The translations under genes and the position numbers were made by a program. From positions 3,849,501 to 3,913,500 of the forward strand of contig NC_045142.1 of assembly GCF_008831285.2 (NCBI RefSeq): a stretch of 64,000 nt of DNA, written 5' to 3'. How positions within the stretch are numbered: the stretch's first letter is position 1; every line of letters starts with the position of its first letter. The notes below the pieces were generated by a model, which was given only the letters and a program-made list of their open reading frames with translations, was not told the origin of the DNA and searched no databases. Below are positions 40,280 through 53,509 of this stretch, piece after piece. The DNA is from Nymphaea colorata (Eukaryota; Streptophyta; Magnoliopsida; Nymphaeales; Nymphaeaceae).

Positions 40280-42110
40280 CTTTGAGGTACCAGACCTCAC
40301 GCCGAAGGCCGGACGCCGGAGGATCCCGTGGATTAAGAGAAGATTGCACGGAAAAAGTATCACAAAAGTAGAGCAAGTGATGTCCTCAACACAACCACCG
40401 GTCACGTACCTCCGCCACTTTGCATTTAAAGCACCACCAGTCCCAAACTCCGACGGGAAACTGACCCAAAACTGCAAGTCGGTAAAAAAGGGCCGTGGGG
40501 GTGTCTCGAATTTGTTTGCCTCCCTATCTTAGGTGCCACCAACGAAAAGGAAGAGTAGATAGAAATAGCAGAATTAGGCAAAATGAAACACAAGGGCCAG
40601 TTAAAGGAAGGAACGCCTGAGATTTTGACTTGATCAGTGGGCCCAAGGGAGAACCTGAAGGAATAGCATCAAGACTTGGAAGTTAAACCGTAACCTGAGG
40701 TGGAGCAACCACCACCAGAACGAGTTGAATCACAACCAGAACGAGTCGAATCGTCTGCGGTATCACTGCCGATGCGCGTTCGGAGAGTTTCCGAACTCCA
40801 GGTTTCATTTAAAACGTAGAAATGAAGGGGAACCGGCTAGGGAGAGATCGGACCTCCGAAACTTCAACTCGCGTTTCGGAACGCCTGGGACTGCATCGCC
40901 AGCAGATCTCGAACCGTGTGAGGCAGATTGTCCATTGAACTGCGTGGATGAAACGAAACAGAACAAGTTGGTTTACTGTTTATCTCTCTGTATCGAAGCA
41001 GGGGAAAATTCCGAGACGATCTCTTCAGGAATCAGAACTTGAAAAAGGAAGAAACAGAAGTTCCTAGAAATCGCGAAATCTTTGAAAGAAGAGTTGGATT
41101 TCATCTGAACCTTCTTTTCTTTGTTCGTATGCCCCATTTTGAAAAGCATCAAACATGAGACTCGAAATCCGGTCACCAAGACCGCAGCAGAGAAAAGAGC
41201 ATCGGCGATCACGGCGGCTTTAAGGAGACCGGTGATCACCCAGTCGGCAAAAAGTTAATCGAGAAAGGGGTTGAGATTCAGCCCGAAAAGAGAGAGCGGG
41301 TACGATAAAAAGGAGAACCAAAGTAAAAAAAAAAAAAAGGCAGAGAAAAGGAAGCCATCAGGGGGGAAAAAGTTTAGCTTTTCATCACAGGTATCATTTA
41401 ATGCTTGATGATAACTGAAAAAGACACAAAATCGACCCACCGAAATCATGAAACGGCGTAGACATGACGAAACGGAATTCAGTAGAAAATGGAGTTTATT
41501 GGAGGAAAAATGCCCCATGAATTATAAATCTGATCAAATTAACAATCAATGAAAGAAGCAACAAACAACGGAAGAAAGGGGAAGATTCAAAGAGCTAGAC
41601 AATTTCCGATTAACTCAGTTAACCAAGTTTGTGGTAGAAAGAAACCACACCACCAGGATCGCAAAATTAGATAATAAATCCAATGAAGAGCGCTATCGTT
41701 CAGGGAAATTGAGCTTAAAATTAGGCCTTTCAAACTCGGAAAAACGCGAAACAAGAGACATACTATGCATAAAATGTGACAATTGGCTTTCTTAACCTGC
41801 ATTTGAAGAGTACATATGGTTTTATCAATCAGAAATCGATTTCGGAAAGTACACTCAGTAGAAAATCAACAAATTGAAAGAGAAATTGGGATTTTAATAT
41901 CAGAAAACAGCAGTTTTCAGGCATCCATAAATGAAACGCAGACAACAAGAAACTCTGATCAAGTTGAGAAGAATCCGGACCGAGACAAAGCATTGCCCAA
42001 GGGAAACTGGAAAAAAGTGAAATTTACATTAAACGTAGTTAATGCCAATCAATGATCCTGATTTACTTGAATTACTTTGCCAAAATAGACTCCGACACAC
42101 ACACACACAG

Positions 42111-42171
<61 letters not shown>

Positions 42172-42595
42172 CTTCTTCCTCATTGAGGACGACGAATCGC
42201 CAGAGCCAGGGGTTTTAACGCAGAGAAACGCACCTAAAGAGCTCGGAACATTTGCCGTTCCGGTTCTCCCGTGGACTTTCACGGATCTACGCCACGCTTG
42301 AAGAAGAAGAGAGAAAGCGAGGAATGGGGCCGAATAAGACGTCGCCGGCCGCCTTGTTATTACCGTCGTCACTTCTCTCCCAACGCATCCGCAAGGAAAA
42401 GAAGGGAAAAGGAGTGTCCCATTCGAGGAGAGGTTGACTCAACCTTCAATCCACTCAGACTTCCTCTGGTTCATCTATCCATTGCGGCAGAACCCGAAGG
42501 AGTCCGTCCACACAGAGCATGACGGGAAGGGTACTGTCAGCGAGAGAGAGATAGAGAGACAGACAGAGCCGGCAAGCCAGGAAGGAGGAGAAGCG
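40280..42595 (-). other. Leader region of the 5-phosphatase gene
   Basis: Between the ATG at 40,279 and the TATA box at 42.62 kb no coding exon was found. A leader exon from about 42,590 to 42,234 ending TTTAG at a good donor GTGCGT (42,233), followed by a leader intron of up to about 1.9 kb, would explain the distance; the acceptor is not identified. Several ORFs on either strand lack known domains. Confidence 0.4.
42115..42169. repeat. (GA)n microsatellite with adjoining (CA)n
   Basis: (CA)n at about 42,094-42,109 is followed by GAGGCAGA and (GA)n to 42,169. It reads CT on the strand of the 5-phosphatase gene and probably falls in the leader intron. Confidence 0.95.
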
Positions 42596-42617
42596 AAACC
42601 GGCGCCTCTGCTTCTTC

Positions 42618-42625
42618 CTTTTATA
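42618..42625 (-). promoter_or_regulatory. Probable TATA box of the 5-phosphatase gene
   Basis: Minus-strand GAGTATAAAAGG contains a perfect TATAAAAG, in a GC-rich segment just upstream of CT-rich sequence. It would place transcription start near 42,585-42,595. Inference from motif and context. Confidence 0.6.
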
Positions 42626-42704
42626 CTCCTCTCCTCAGCTGCTTCGCCTTCCCCGCGGTCACATCGCAGCCTCTCTCCCTCTCTGTCTTCTTTTTTCTTT
42701 TTTA

Positions 42705-42985
42705 ACTTTTTTTCTTTAAACAAGTCCTGATGGGTTCAAATAAATCGGATATCGTAAATAACGGTCCGACCCGGATATGACATTTTAATTGCAGGATTGA
42801 ATGCATATTGCTAAACGAGTAACCCAAAGCCACTATTCAGAAATTGAAGCACCACTTGTTTCTCTTTATTAAAGATCTCAATTATAAGAAACTTTTACTA
42901 TGTAACAATTTATTATCTATATCACTGCATTATAATAATATCAGAGCAATAATGGTTGTATAGTGCACAAAGTGAAACAACCAAA
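42705..42985 (+). repeat. Block A of a ~280-bp repeat shared with the 61.7-kb region
   Basis: From the T-rich run and CTTTAAACAAGTCCTGATGGG through GATATGACATTTTAATTGCA, TTCAGAAATTGAAGCACC, TTTATTAAAGATCTCAATTA, TTTTACTATGTAACAATTT to TTGTATAGTGCACA the sequence matches 61,665-61,945 in the same orientation with roughly 85 percent identity by eye. No coding capacity. It sits just upstream of the 5-phosphatase promoter. Confidence 0.85.
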
Positions 42986-44444
42986 TGATGATTAAATCGG
43001 TATCTTATCAATGTAGAAGACAATTTTGTTTTGTTTCTAAGTTTATTGAAGTTTTAACAATGTATTCATAGTTTGATGCAAATTAATAACACAAAATCAA
43101 TTTGGCATTAGAACCGTAGATTGGATCACATTGATACTAGAGCAATAGTTGCATCAAATTGGTGTTAAAGCAGTAGCATTGGATCACATTGGTATTACGG
43201 CAATAGCAATTAATTTAAGTAATACACGAGAAACGGAAACCAGATCTATCAATGTCCAAGACAAAATTTTCAAGTATTCACATTCAGATTGGATTTGTAT
43301 ACAAGTTTAAAAACATAAGTTATATTTGGATTTGGATTTGGATTTAGATACAAGTACACGGTTAAGGTTGAGATCCAGATCTGATTCCAATCATGGAGAA
43401 GACTTCCAGATCCATAATGGGTGAGAGTCATACACTACTAAGGTTAAAGGCAACTGACGTTGAATAGCTAGAAAAGCTGTGTGGTTCAGATCAATTCAAT
43501 TGTCATATGAGCTTTTTGGGTGAGTGGGAAGGAATAACAAAGCCTGAGTGAGAGGCCGCAACTTCAATCCTTCTCACTGTCTTTAAGGTTAAGAGCTACT
43601 TCGAGACCTGTGTAGTCATATGGTATACCATTTAACTCGAGTGTCGTGCATGCGACTGTTTGTAATCAAACTGAAGACATGTTGACATCACACCACTCAG
43701 GCTGACTAGCTATGCTAAGTGCCTTGGAGCTATGATCAGTGCTTATAATATTGGACTATCCGTAAGTTTGAAACTGATTCATATGATCAGTATTGAGAGC
43801 GGATTGTTTGGGTCCGGCCTGGGTCCAAATCGACCTGTTTGCCTCTTTATGCACAATGTGTCCCGGATTTGAATGACGTGAGGATAACGCTGTGCTCCCT
43901 GAGATCCCTGAGATGGTTATAAATAAGCAGACAAAGAAACACAAACATATAAATAAACATAATGGCTGGTTGATTGGGTTTGGTATGATCCATGCTGGTG
44001 GGTCCAACATACTTGTAGCATAACCTGGATGACAAGAACCGAGATCCAGATCTCACTGGCACAAGTCTTAATCCAGAGGATCCGGAAAGGAAAATATGTT
44101 TGGCTAAGATTGGATTAGGATGAGTGATCGTAAAAAGAAGAGGGAAAATGGATCCGAACATGTAATTACATTTGGATCTAGGTCTTTGTCAGCAAGGCCT
44201 TAAACAAACTTAATTGTAATGGATCGGGTCAGCTTGTCTTTAACAAAAATTGAGATGAACCGTTTCCTAAAATGATAATACCCAGGAATTTTGAGAAAAT
44301 TTCTTGATCAAATAGCGGACTGCGACCATTGACTTGTATATGTGAAAATATGAACAAGGTTTTGAACATTAACTACTATAGAAAATACAATAAAACTTTA
44401 TTCACAGATGAATTTTTTTCCTTCGGCATAAGAGGTTAACAATC
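42986..44444. other. Intergenic DNA, no gene seen
   Basis: Holds GGATTTGGATTTGG repeats at about 43,320-43,400 and, near 43,500-43,700, a TGAGTGGGAAGG / GCAACTTCAATCC pair that faintly recalls SINE A and B boxes. No gene is supported. Confidence 0.35.
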
Positions 44445-44535
44445 CACCAACCGGAAAAGAGGTCCGAAGGGCTCTCCATTCCCCAACACTTCGGATGCAA
44501 AAGCATCACACTTGTGAGAGTCGAACTAAAGACCT
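44445..44535 (-). repeat. tRNA-like (SINE) fragment
   Basis: Minus strand reads GCAGGTCTTTAGTTCGACTC, a B-box-like string resembling ATCTCTAGTTCGATTCC of the repeat at 49,313. Only the B-box half is convincing. Confidence 0.3.
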
Positions 44536-47500
44536 GCTATTCACAGTTTAAAGATGATTTTTTTCCTCATTGCTGATCCAATTCATGTATTTTAGTTTCG
44601 TTTTTATGTGATGAAATTACAGACCTACAACTTTTACGCATCATAGATGCAGAATTTGGTTCTTTTCTTTCTTTCTAGTTTATGCATTAATACTCACAAC
44701 TTACAATATTGCGAAAACCATAACTAGATGTTGCTCTATTGCAGTCACAACTTACAATATTTTTATTTGACAAAAATATTGTGTTAAATCATGTCACCTG
44801 AATATAAAGTAACAAAATTCCAACTCTTAAAAATTAGTACATTGTTGCCATTCATTTGTCTATTAGAACACTCATATTTATGCCAGAACTACTAGGAGTA
44901 AGACTTGCTTTACACTAAAAAAACATACGTAGATAATAATCTAAGAAGATGAAATATATATCGTTAAGAGAAAAATGAACTTATTGTATGTGGGTCTAGG
45001 CTTTTTGAAACACTTGATATACATGTCGATATGAAATCCTCGGGAAAAAAAGTATACATTACACATAAGTTCTAATTGTTTTTTAAAAATGGCTGCAAAA
45101 AATATTTCCTTTCATATAGACATTGTTCAGACAGTGCCTAAGAGATCTTTCTCTCTCTCTTGTCTTGTATATTTCGTTATTTTATTTTGTTTTTGTGGTT
45201 TGTTCTTATATGTAGGGGACTTCTTGTCCCTAAATTTTGTTATGCATTCCCATTTTATCGGCTCTCTCTCTCTTCAAGGAGTACTGCAAAAGCAAAAAGC
45301 CACTTAGAGCTCTGAATCAAAATATTTCCTCTCCATCAAATCTTCTTGTTGATCCCCACTGCTTTAGTTGAAATCAAGCCACCAATTTAGGGTTTTGATG
45401 GCCATGATTCAATTATGGACAAAGACAACTTATTAGTGTCTAAACCTCACTAATTACAATTCATGGCTCTCGACTGCACCACGTGGCGCTCACATAGGGC
45501 GATGTGGCGGCATGTCTTGTCAAGCACAAGCCAGAAAACACATGTGCTATCTGGATTGGGTCCAGACAGCTCAACATGGGGTGACTCGGATCCGGAGTTT
45601 GACCAATCCATAGTCTCCTAGCATGTCCAGCAGTGGGTCCCACATCTGGGCGGGCCAGCATCGCATGGAGAAATGAACAAACATGTGAAGTGGGTCCCAA
45701 CCCATAGTGCTTCCTTGACCTTGGACCCCACCGTAGAGATTGTGAACAGATTGCAACCACCCTTGGGTCTCCCAACTTTACCACATGGGCAATGAGCCAT
45801 GGCAACTAAGGCACCACACAAAATGTGTGTAGGGCCAAGGGCTGAGCCAAATTAGAAGATATGTCAAGTCATGTGTATTAGGACAAATTTTTGACAAGCT
45901 CAGGGCTTGATCATGGACCCTTGGTCCGCGAACCCTCGTGTACTTGGAGCGACCTCCTTGGTTTTATTTTCCTAATTATAGACTTTTTACCGAAACTGTG
46001 ATAAAAACCCTAGACTTGTCGACTACTTGCATAAAGCCGGCTGATATCGGAGTCCAAATTGTGAAATTTACATATAGACTCTTTCTAAATGCCTGGCCCA
46101 TACACATGAAAGGAGACACATTTTTGAGCTGCAAAAATGGATGAATTGTCTGCTAGCTTAGACCTAGATCATAGGCCTCTTTGGGCATCACACTTGGTGT
46201 ACTTGGAGGCATCTTCTTGTGTCCTTCAGTTGGACAGAAACTTGTCATGAACAATTACGAAAGGCCCCTCAACTGCCAATTATTTGCAGAAAGCCACAAT
46301 GTTGATATTGGATGTAAAAGTCAGAAGTAGTTTTTAGAAGCTTAGCTTTTTGGAATGACAACAACAATTACAGAGCTTGTTTCTCTCAATGAGCAAGATG
46401 GGCTTAAATAGCTTATAGCCCATAGTTAAGTTTTCGTGTTGTTAACAAAACACTCTAGGCGTTACCGTTTCATGTATTTGCAGAAAGTGCTTAACGAATC
46501 TGCCTAAATTTTCGGAGCAGATGAATGAAACAATAATGTTGTTGCGAAGCAGTGCTTTAATCTTTTTTCATTAAATTTTTACCATAATTATTGGTTGATG
46601 GATAATTAAAATGTCATTTTAGTCGCGAAAAAGGTACTTTTGAAAATGGTTGGCTCAATTAGTCCGCGATCGCGCATGTGGCTTCCAAGGAGAGTAAAAA
46701 AGGCTGGAGATAGGATCAATCCCCACAAATACAAGTACACACTAACTTGTACATAGTTGAAGCCATCTAAAGCAAAAGGAGATGTTCTCAATTGAGTATT
46801 TTGTTGCGCTCTAGGGTTAGAGGGTGGGGTTGGGCAGAATGGTTCAAGGCTATGTTCCTAATATCACTTCCAAGAAGTAGAAATTTAGATAAGTGGGGCA
46901 CAAATGTGCAAACTTTATGATTTGGAGGTGTCAAATCGTCCATCTTTTATGAACTTATATATATTTCAAATATTTTCCATAAACCCCATTTTGATTGTCA
47001 TACAAATGCCTTGAGCTGTTTTGGAAGAACCAAATGGCGTTTAAGGGTGTCAACCAAACACGCCCCTTACTTGGCATTTGCTTGTACAAGGAGTGACATC
47101 CTTATGCATCAAATTGTGACTATTGTTATGATTGTCTTTGGTATGCCCCAACTATGGTAGCTAGAAGGTTTTAAGCCTAATGAATTAAAGTTAAATGAAA
47201 CCCAGATTAATATTTCTAATGAAGAAAAAGAGATTTAGTGTACATTTAAAGCTTTAATTTCATTCAACTTGGATTAGTAATATCCCAAGAATAACCAAGC
47301 AACCTTGTTCACACTTTTTAGTGAAAATCCACAGCACATGTACGTGTTTTCATTATTGCAAAACTTTGACTGCTATTTTGTCAACTTTTGTGTGAATTTA
47401 TATGCTTTTCAATAGTGCAACTCATCATAGACAATCTTCTGCAAAAAAGAAAAATTGGCCCTTTTGTCACTTTATTCGACGAAAGAAAATCCATATGAAT

Positions 47501-48058
47501 GAAGAAAAAGATCAGAAGTGCTTTAGAACATAATTTTGTATGTCTTAACACAATGGTTGGTGGATTTTGTACAAGTAGTTGATCAATCAGGTGTTGGGTA
47601 GATGTTTCAAGTTTGTGTTGTAGTAAGTGAAGTAAAAAGCACCACTTAGCATTACCCAATATGAGTTCTTGATCTAAAGTTTTAAACAAAGAGCTCCCTT
47701 TGGGGTTGGGCAGGGAAACAACTATAATAAATTATGGTTATGATCATCCGATACAAAACACTACTGTTTTCAGTTATTGAGAGTAAAGATGTTCCTTGTT
47801 TCTTATAGTCATGCCTAGCTTAATTTGACACCTGAGTCTGCATATGTTTGCACTTTTTAAGTTCTTTGCCTAAACATGGCCGCACATAATGTTCCATTTC
47901 TTCCCAATTATGCAATTGTTCAAGTTGTGTCTCAGAAGATCCTGGATCTACTAGACAAATACATAAGTTTTTGTCAGTCCTGGTCGCGTGCACTGACAAC
48001 AAATGAATCAAACATCTGATATCATGTTCATTTGTACATATAATTCAATGACTTAAAG

Positions 48059-48062
<4 letters not shown>
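44536..48062. other. Intergenic DNA, no gene seen
   Basis: The 45,460-45,810 segment is GC-richer than its surroundings with overlapping ORFs on the minus strand (the longest, 45,461-45,805, 114 codons), but with no recognised domain, splice logic or homolog that I know. The remainder is AT-rich and featureless. Confidence 0.35.

Positions 48063-48105
<43 letters not shown>
48063..48105. repeat. (AT)n microsatellite
   Basis: Uninterrupted TA repeats of about 43 bases. Confidence 0.95.
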
Positions 48106-48108
<3 letters not shown>

Positions 48109-49312
48109 GATGTTAAAATTATATGTACATATGTGTGTGGGGCAACTCAATTCTGAGAATTCCATTTCAAATAATTGAACATTAAATGGGAAGATAAGAG
48201 GGAGAGTTGTCAGGGACTACCCTACAATGGGTAAGATGTGAGGGTTTTACGTTGGATGACAACTTAAGACCCTGAAATTATAGTGAAAAGAGGGCAACCC
48301 ACTAAATCATGTTACATAGATGTTCTAGAAGTCAAGATCACTTGAAGATAATATGGATCATATATGTAGATTGCTTGAAATTAAACATTTTACTACCATT
48401 ATATTTACTTTTATGATGTGCCCACATGACCCCTTCTCTATTCCCATAGAAAAGACAATTGATTGCCTTTGATCTCAGATCTATGGATTTGATGTGACAT
48501 ACTATCATTGATATGACAAAAGATAGGGACTAAGATTTACATCTCACCAAAGGAAAGTTCTTAGGTCAGACCTAAGATCTACTTTTGAGTTCTTCATTTT
48601 ATTTTATTTTTATATAAAAAGTTTTAAACCAAGATAAGGATCAGGGAGTAATTTTAAATCCATAAGACTAAACTAAGGATTTCAATCTGATGACATTTAT
48701 CAACTTAGTGACATTTATGAACTAAAACAACCTAATTTCACATTAGAGATGCCTTCATCCATTTTAGTTAAGGCATAATCAAACTTATCATTATTGTTAC
48801 TTTCCTTTTGGTTTGTGAATAGACTCATCAAACTGGGTGAGTAAGATAGCTGAACTGTAAGGTCACACTACTATTGAAAGCTCTGCATCATCATCAAATC
48901 TTTTAGGGGATTATTTTTTGCGGGCTTCTTTATTGAGAAGAGAAAAGTGGACCCATCAAATTGAAAATGAAAGGAAGAAAGAGAATGAGAAAAGATAAAT
49001 GACTATGGAAACTGAGATTTTGGATAGGAATGTTTCTGCTAATAACTCTTTAGCAGACCTACTCGTTACCATACAAAAGTAGGAATGATTTTTTGAAAAA
49101 TTGAATAAGTCATGTATGTCTTGGCAAAAGAAGGCATTATACAAGGACCACTTTGGCAACACCTTCTCCTATAATGTAAATACAACCAACATGGTGCCTA
49201 AGCAATGAATGGAACAACTGCCTTTTTACAAAAAAAGAAAAAAATTTCTATGCAAGAAAATATGAGCTATTTTTTTTAATGGATTTTTCTAGTTGAGCAA
49301 AAGGATTTAGAC
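48106..49312. other. Intergenic DNA, no gene seen
   Basis: AT-rich sequence without a supported feature. Confidence 0.4.
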
Positions 49313-49385
49313 ACAGGCATAGCGTAGATGGTCGAGATAGAGCTTGTAAAAAGGTAGATCTCTAGTTCGATTCCTATGAGTGCTA
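49313..49385 (+). repeat. tRNA-derived SINE-like repeat
   Basis: GGCATAGCGTAGATGGTCGAG fits a Pol III A box and TCTCTAGTTCGATTCC about 35 bases on fits a B box. Ends GCATAGCG and TGCTATGC are partly inverse, as in an acceptor stem, but the arms do not make a proper cloverleaf by eye. The 3' body may continue to about 49,650. Confidence 0.45.
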
Positions 49386-49649
49386 TGCTTCTGTAGATTA
49401 TTGAGGTGAGACTTGACACAAAAGTTGAAATGTGAATCACTGCTATCGTTGATGACAATACAACATAGGCATTGGAGGCAGGGAGAGCGGTTGGGGGATG
49501 GAAGGGCTTCTGGCCTTGTTCTGGACTGTGCGGATAAACCTCTCGTTCACCATGAAAGGGATTACAACATACCACCTAGAAAAAGTGGAACTGTCCTTCC
49601 TTCTTTTCCTTGCTCCCACCGTTCAGGACTGCGCTGGTGCTTGGTGTGA

Positions 49650-50339
49650 GCATATTGTACATCAATTGGTATAATGTTTCGATCTATAATAGAGACATAA
49701 TTCCCACAACGGATACAACACGTAAAAGCAAAATTTTAATTAGAAAAGTTAAGAACTATGTATAACCTTTTCTTTTCACATGCTTTCAATGAGAGTTGTA
49801 AAGCAAAGGAGTCGTGTGGCATGATTGAAATGCACAATAATTGATGCATTACTCATTTCAATAGTATAAGAATTTCACCATGTATGGAACTCAAAGTGTC
49901 CCCACATAGACAATGATGTGTTGAACCATGATATGCACAATAATGGAGGGAGGTACCATAAACGCTTTTGTGACCTCTATTATGAACTTGTTGCCATAAT
50001 GATATAAAGACTGGAAAAAGATGTTCATTGTGAGCCTCACTTTGTGAATCTTACTACAACTTTGATGCCAAATTGATTGAAAGTGGAAAGAAGAAAAGGG
50101 CAAAGGTTGCATTCACTAAGCAGTTTTGGGCATCTCAATTCAAAGAATCTCTCTGGTTTTCATAGGCGTGCATTGTAATACATATCAGCTGCGGAAAACA
50201 TTAATATTCAATGTTTTCAACAGTTTTTGGGGTTCCAATCATCAGAATCCAAGATAAAGACCGGATCTAAATGTAATCTGACCAGATATTTGGATTACAC
50301 AAGGAGTAGAAAATGATGAAATGGCTGAATGACCAAAAA
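49650..50339. other. Intergenic DNA, no gene seen
   Basis: Nothing recognised. Confidence 0.4.
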
Positions 50340-50700
50340 GTTGCTGACGCTATTGATTTCGTCATATATATATGGCCGACCAACTTCTATTGCCGCATGG
50401 TTCTTTTTATAGTTTATGATGCCAAAAACTGTCACAAATGGTGCATTTGGCGACTACAATTGATTGACATAATTTTTAGTCATAAAATGTATCATTGGTG
50501 ATGGTTTTTAGTGTTATAAAATTAAAAAGAAATCCGGCCATAGAGGTAGCCAGTGGATTTCAACTTTTCTATATATGAAAATTGCAATCAGCCGACTGCT
50601 GAATGACAATCAAATTATAGTTTGCTACGGAAAAACATCATAAGCTATTGCTAAAATTATTATAAATCATTGGGACACCATAAACTGTCATTAATGTCCT
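50340..50700. repeat. Dispersed repeat related to the interior of the 17.4-18.9 kb element
   Basis: CCAAAAACTGTCACAAATGG, GTCATAAAATGTATCATTGG and GTGATGGTTTTTAGTGTTAT parallel AAAACTGT, GTCACAAAATGTATCG and GCGACGGTTTTTAGCATCAT at 18,200-18,290. These resemble subterminal repeats of plant CACTA-type DNA transposons. Ends not found. Confidence 0.45.
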
Positions 50701-51632
50701 CGTGGCCAAAAATTTTCCTGGTTGGCTGATGCGCACACATCAATAGGTTAGACTGTTATTAAAGGCGTTGTAGCGCGCTTCATGCCAGATGCGTGCGCAT
50801 CAGGCTCCAACCATTTTTTAAATGTTTTTTTTTGAATATTTCAATTTTAGATTTTTTTTAACCTTCACTCGCGTTACGCTTCGTGCCTGATGCCTCAAGT
50901 TCTTCGATTTTCATGATCTGCACTTGTTATAATTTCAATCCCCATGGCATGACATTGATCTCGTTCGTAAGAATCCGAATTGATCGGGTGCTTAAAAATT
51001 TCTCAATAGGAATAATAATATCACCACTAATGTTTGGCTAAATTTTAATATCCAACTGTCCAAATTCCCAAGGTATTTTCATGAATCTCATTTTTTAACC
51101 TTTGTATGAGCATACCTTAGCTACCAGCATTGAAATGCAATTTCTGGCTTAATAGGTTAGGGTAGATGAGGATAATTTCAAAATCTTAATATGGGCCGAC
51201 ATATAAATTTTCAAAACCTTCATATAGAATTAACTTTTTTTTTAAAATTATATTAGATTGTTTTGTTGAAAAGTTGAGGGGGGCCATGGCCCCTATCTTC
51301 GTCTTATTAATAGATTTATTGTATCTGGTGAGATCGGTCATACTAACCTTTATTTCATTGTCATATTTCAATTATTTGGTTATTGATTTCATGGGGTCAC
51401 GTATAATTCTCTTCGCCATAACTTTTTGTGAAAAATTCTATGAGCATGCATTTTATCCTCATCCGTTCAAGAGATATCCTTTTTGTTTCTGTAAATTGTG
51501 CTTAATAATATGAAGCACATGCAAGCCATATTGGGTCTTTACAGCTTCCTTGTTATTTTGATTGTTCATTTTCACTTTGAACATTATTTGTGTATTTGTC
51601 TTAATACTTACTCATCATTATGCTTTGTTCTT

Positions 51633-51722
51633 CACTACATGCTTGGCGCATTTGAGCCATCGGCGAAAAACGCACTTTGCCGGCGATCATGGCCGTCAAC
51701 ACAATGTGTATTTGTTGTAGTG
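51633..51722. mobile_element. Short CACTA-like MITE
   Basis: Starts CACTACAT and ends TTGTAGTG, inverse over seven of eight bases, with GGCGAAAAACGC and TTTGCCGGCGATC inside, sequences typical of CACTA derivatives. No clear 3-bp target duplication; a further CACTACAA occurs at 51,930. Confidence 0.4.
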
Positions 51723-51729
51723 TTACTCT

Positions 51730-51731
<2 letters not shown>

Positions 51732-51763
<32 letters not shown>

Positions 51764-51777
51764 AGAGAGAGAGAGAG
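51732..51777. repeat. (AT)n then (GA)n microsatellite
   Basis: AT repeats over about 30 bases followed by about 15 bases of GA. Confidence 0.9.
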
Positions 51778-52174
51778 TCATGGTGCTCAAAATCTTGGAA
51801 ATTCTTGTTTTTATGAAGAGAAATCGACGTGCACGATGCGTTACCTCAATGGGCACCGCTTGCCTCTCAACTTGCCCTTTCATGGATAAGCACAACTGCT
51901 GCTTATCATTGGACGAATGACAACTTTGCACTACAAAGGCAGCTCTAGGACAGAAATAGTCACATCGTAGTCAGAAGGTTTGACCATTGCCTACCAAAAC
52001 TTAAATCTTAACTCTCCCCTTGTTGTCGGATAAAATCATATATTTGGTCAGCTAAAAATATGTTACCGGAAGCCTATAATATATCTTTTTTAAGCAACAT
52101 TATGAGATACAATATGATCAATTGCCCAAAAAATAGGAATACTATGTGGAGATGAAATCTCTCTCTCTCTCTTT

Positions 52175-52177
<3 letters not shown>

Positions 52178-52234
<57 letters not shown>
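52178..52234. repeat. (AT)n microsatellite preceded by (CT)n
   Basis: A short CT run at about 52,158-52,173 is followed by about 57 bases of AT repeat. Confidence 0.95.
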
Positions 52235-52237
<3 letters not shown>

Positions 52238-53509
52238 GACCATCTCATTAAAGTGCACCTTCTAAAGTTTGTTGAGAGTGAAAATAAATGGGCTGATGTC
52301 CAAGTTTTCGAAGAACAAGAACGTACGCACGTAGGTACTGGTCACATTCATTATATTCAATTGGCAATTTCTGGATATATTGACATAGAAATATCTGGTT
52401 TGATCAGTTCTTATCTAGTGCCCTCGACCCATCGCTTTAATCAATTTGGCGAGTGATAATTTAAAGCAAAACTTTGCGTTCTGGCCATTGATATGCAGTA
52501 ATGATTGCTGAACATGGATTCAAAGACCTGTTATAGTGACAGAACAAGCAATTATGGACTTTAATTGCTCACGCCTGACACCGGGAAGATCTGGGGAAAG
52601 TTCGATGGGAAAAGTATATAAGGTCAATGTTTGATCAGAGTATGGATGATTGAGCTCTAGGCAGGGATGATAGTACCGGATCCGATCTGGGCTTGAGATT
52701 TTGCAGTTTTGAGTATTTTTCAAATTTGGATCTGGATCCTTTTCTAGGTTTTAGTTTATTTTATTTCAAGGAAATTGCAAAAGATGAAAAAGTTCGAATT
52801 ATTTTCAAACATTTTTTTTGAGTAAATTTCTTTTGCATTGCATAATTAAAAAGACCATTAGTTTGGTGAACGAGAGGTTAATCCCACCGTCCGAATGCAG
52901 AATAAAAAGAATTTTTCCTTTCCCTTATTCTCCTAACGCTCAAGACCCTTTTCGGTGCCATGAAACAACACTTTTATTATACATCAACTTGCATATCAGT
53001 GTCCTTCCTTGTTACAATGCACATAGTTAACTTTTCATGAGTTAGTAACAAAAATTGACCACCTACTAACTCATACCCTGTTAGTTGTGGCCCATTATTT
53101 TTTATGTGAACAAATTTATAATTAATCAAATGGCCTAGACATTATAATTACATCTTGAATTACATTTCTAAAAAAGAAAAGGAACATCTGAAAACCGTTC
53201 TCCTTCCCTTTCTTGATACATTCAAATATTTTTTGGCCACTAAAACCTCTTGGGAAAATCGAATGGGGAGCTTTCTATTATGATTGGGTACGGGTTGGCG
53301 ATTTTTATGATTTGGGATGCTTCAAATCAATGTAAAAAATCTTATTATTGGAGTAAATTCTGCAACTCGAACGGTCAATTTGGATATATATATATATATA
53401 TATAATGAGAGCGTGAGAGAGCGGCTTTCGTTGTGCTCAATTCCAGTCGATCATTTTACTTGGTTGGTTAAAAGTTGTCAAGCAGGTGGGTGAGGGAGGC
53501 GCATTTAAA
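52235..53509. other. Intergenic DNA, no gene seen
   Basis: CAGGGATGATAGTACCGGATCC at about 52,661 looks like one end of a hAT-like repeat; the other end is not found. A (TA)n lies at about 53,382-53,404. Nothing else is supported. Confidence 0.35.

Noticed and set aside
40256-40477. Upstream start for the 5-phosphatase at 40,477
   Set aside because: Frame is open, but the added residues do not resemble the N-terminus of the family, while the Met at 40,279 gives a start comparable to known members. Not excluded.
45461-45821. Three overlapping minus-strand ORFs in a GC-richer patch
   Set aside because: No known domain, no splice logic, frames equally open on the same strand, so probably compositional.
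49313-49385. Possible tRNA gene
   Set aside because: A and B boxes are present but I could not form anticodon and T arms of proper length; better explained as a SINE head.
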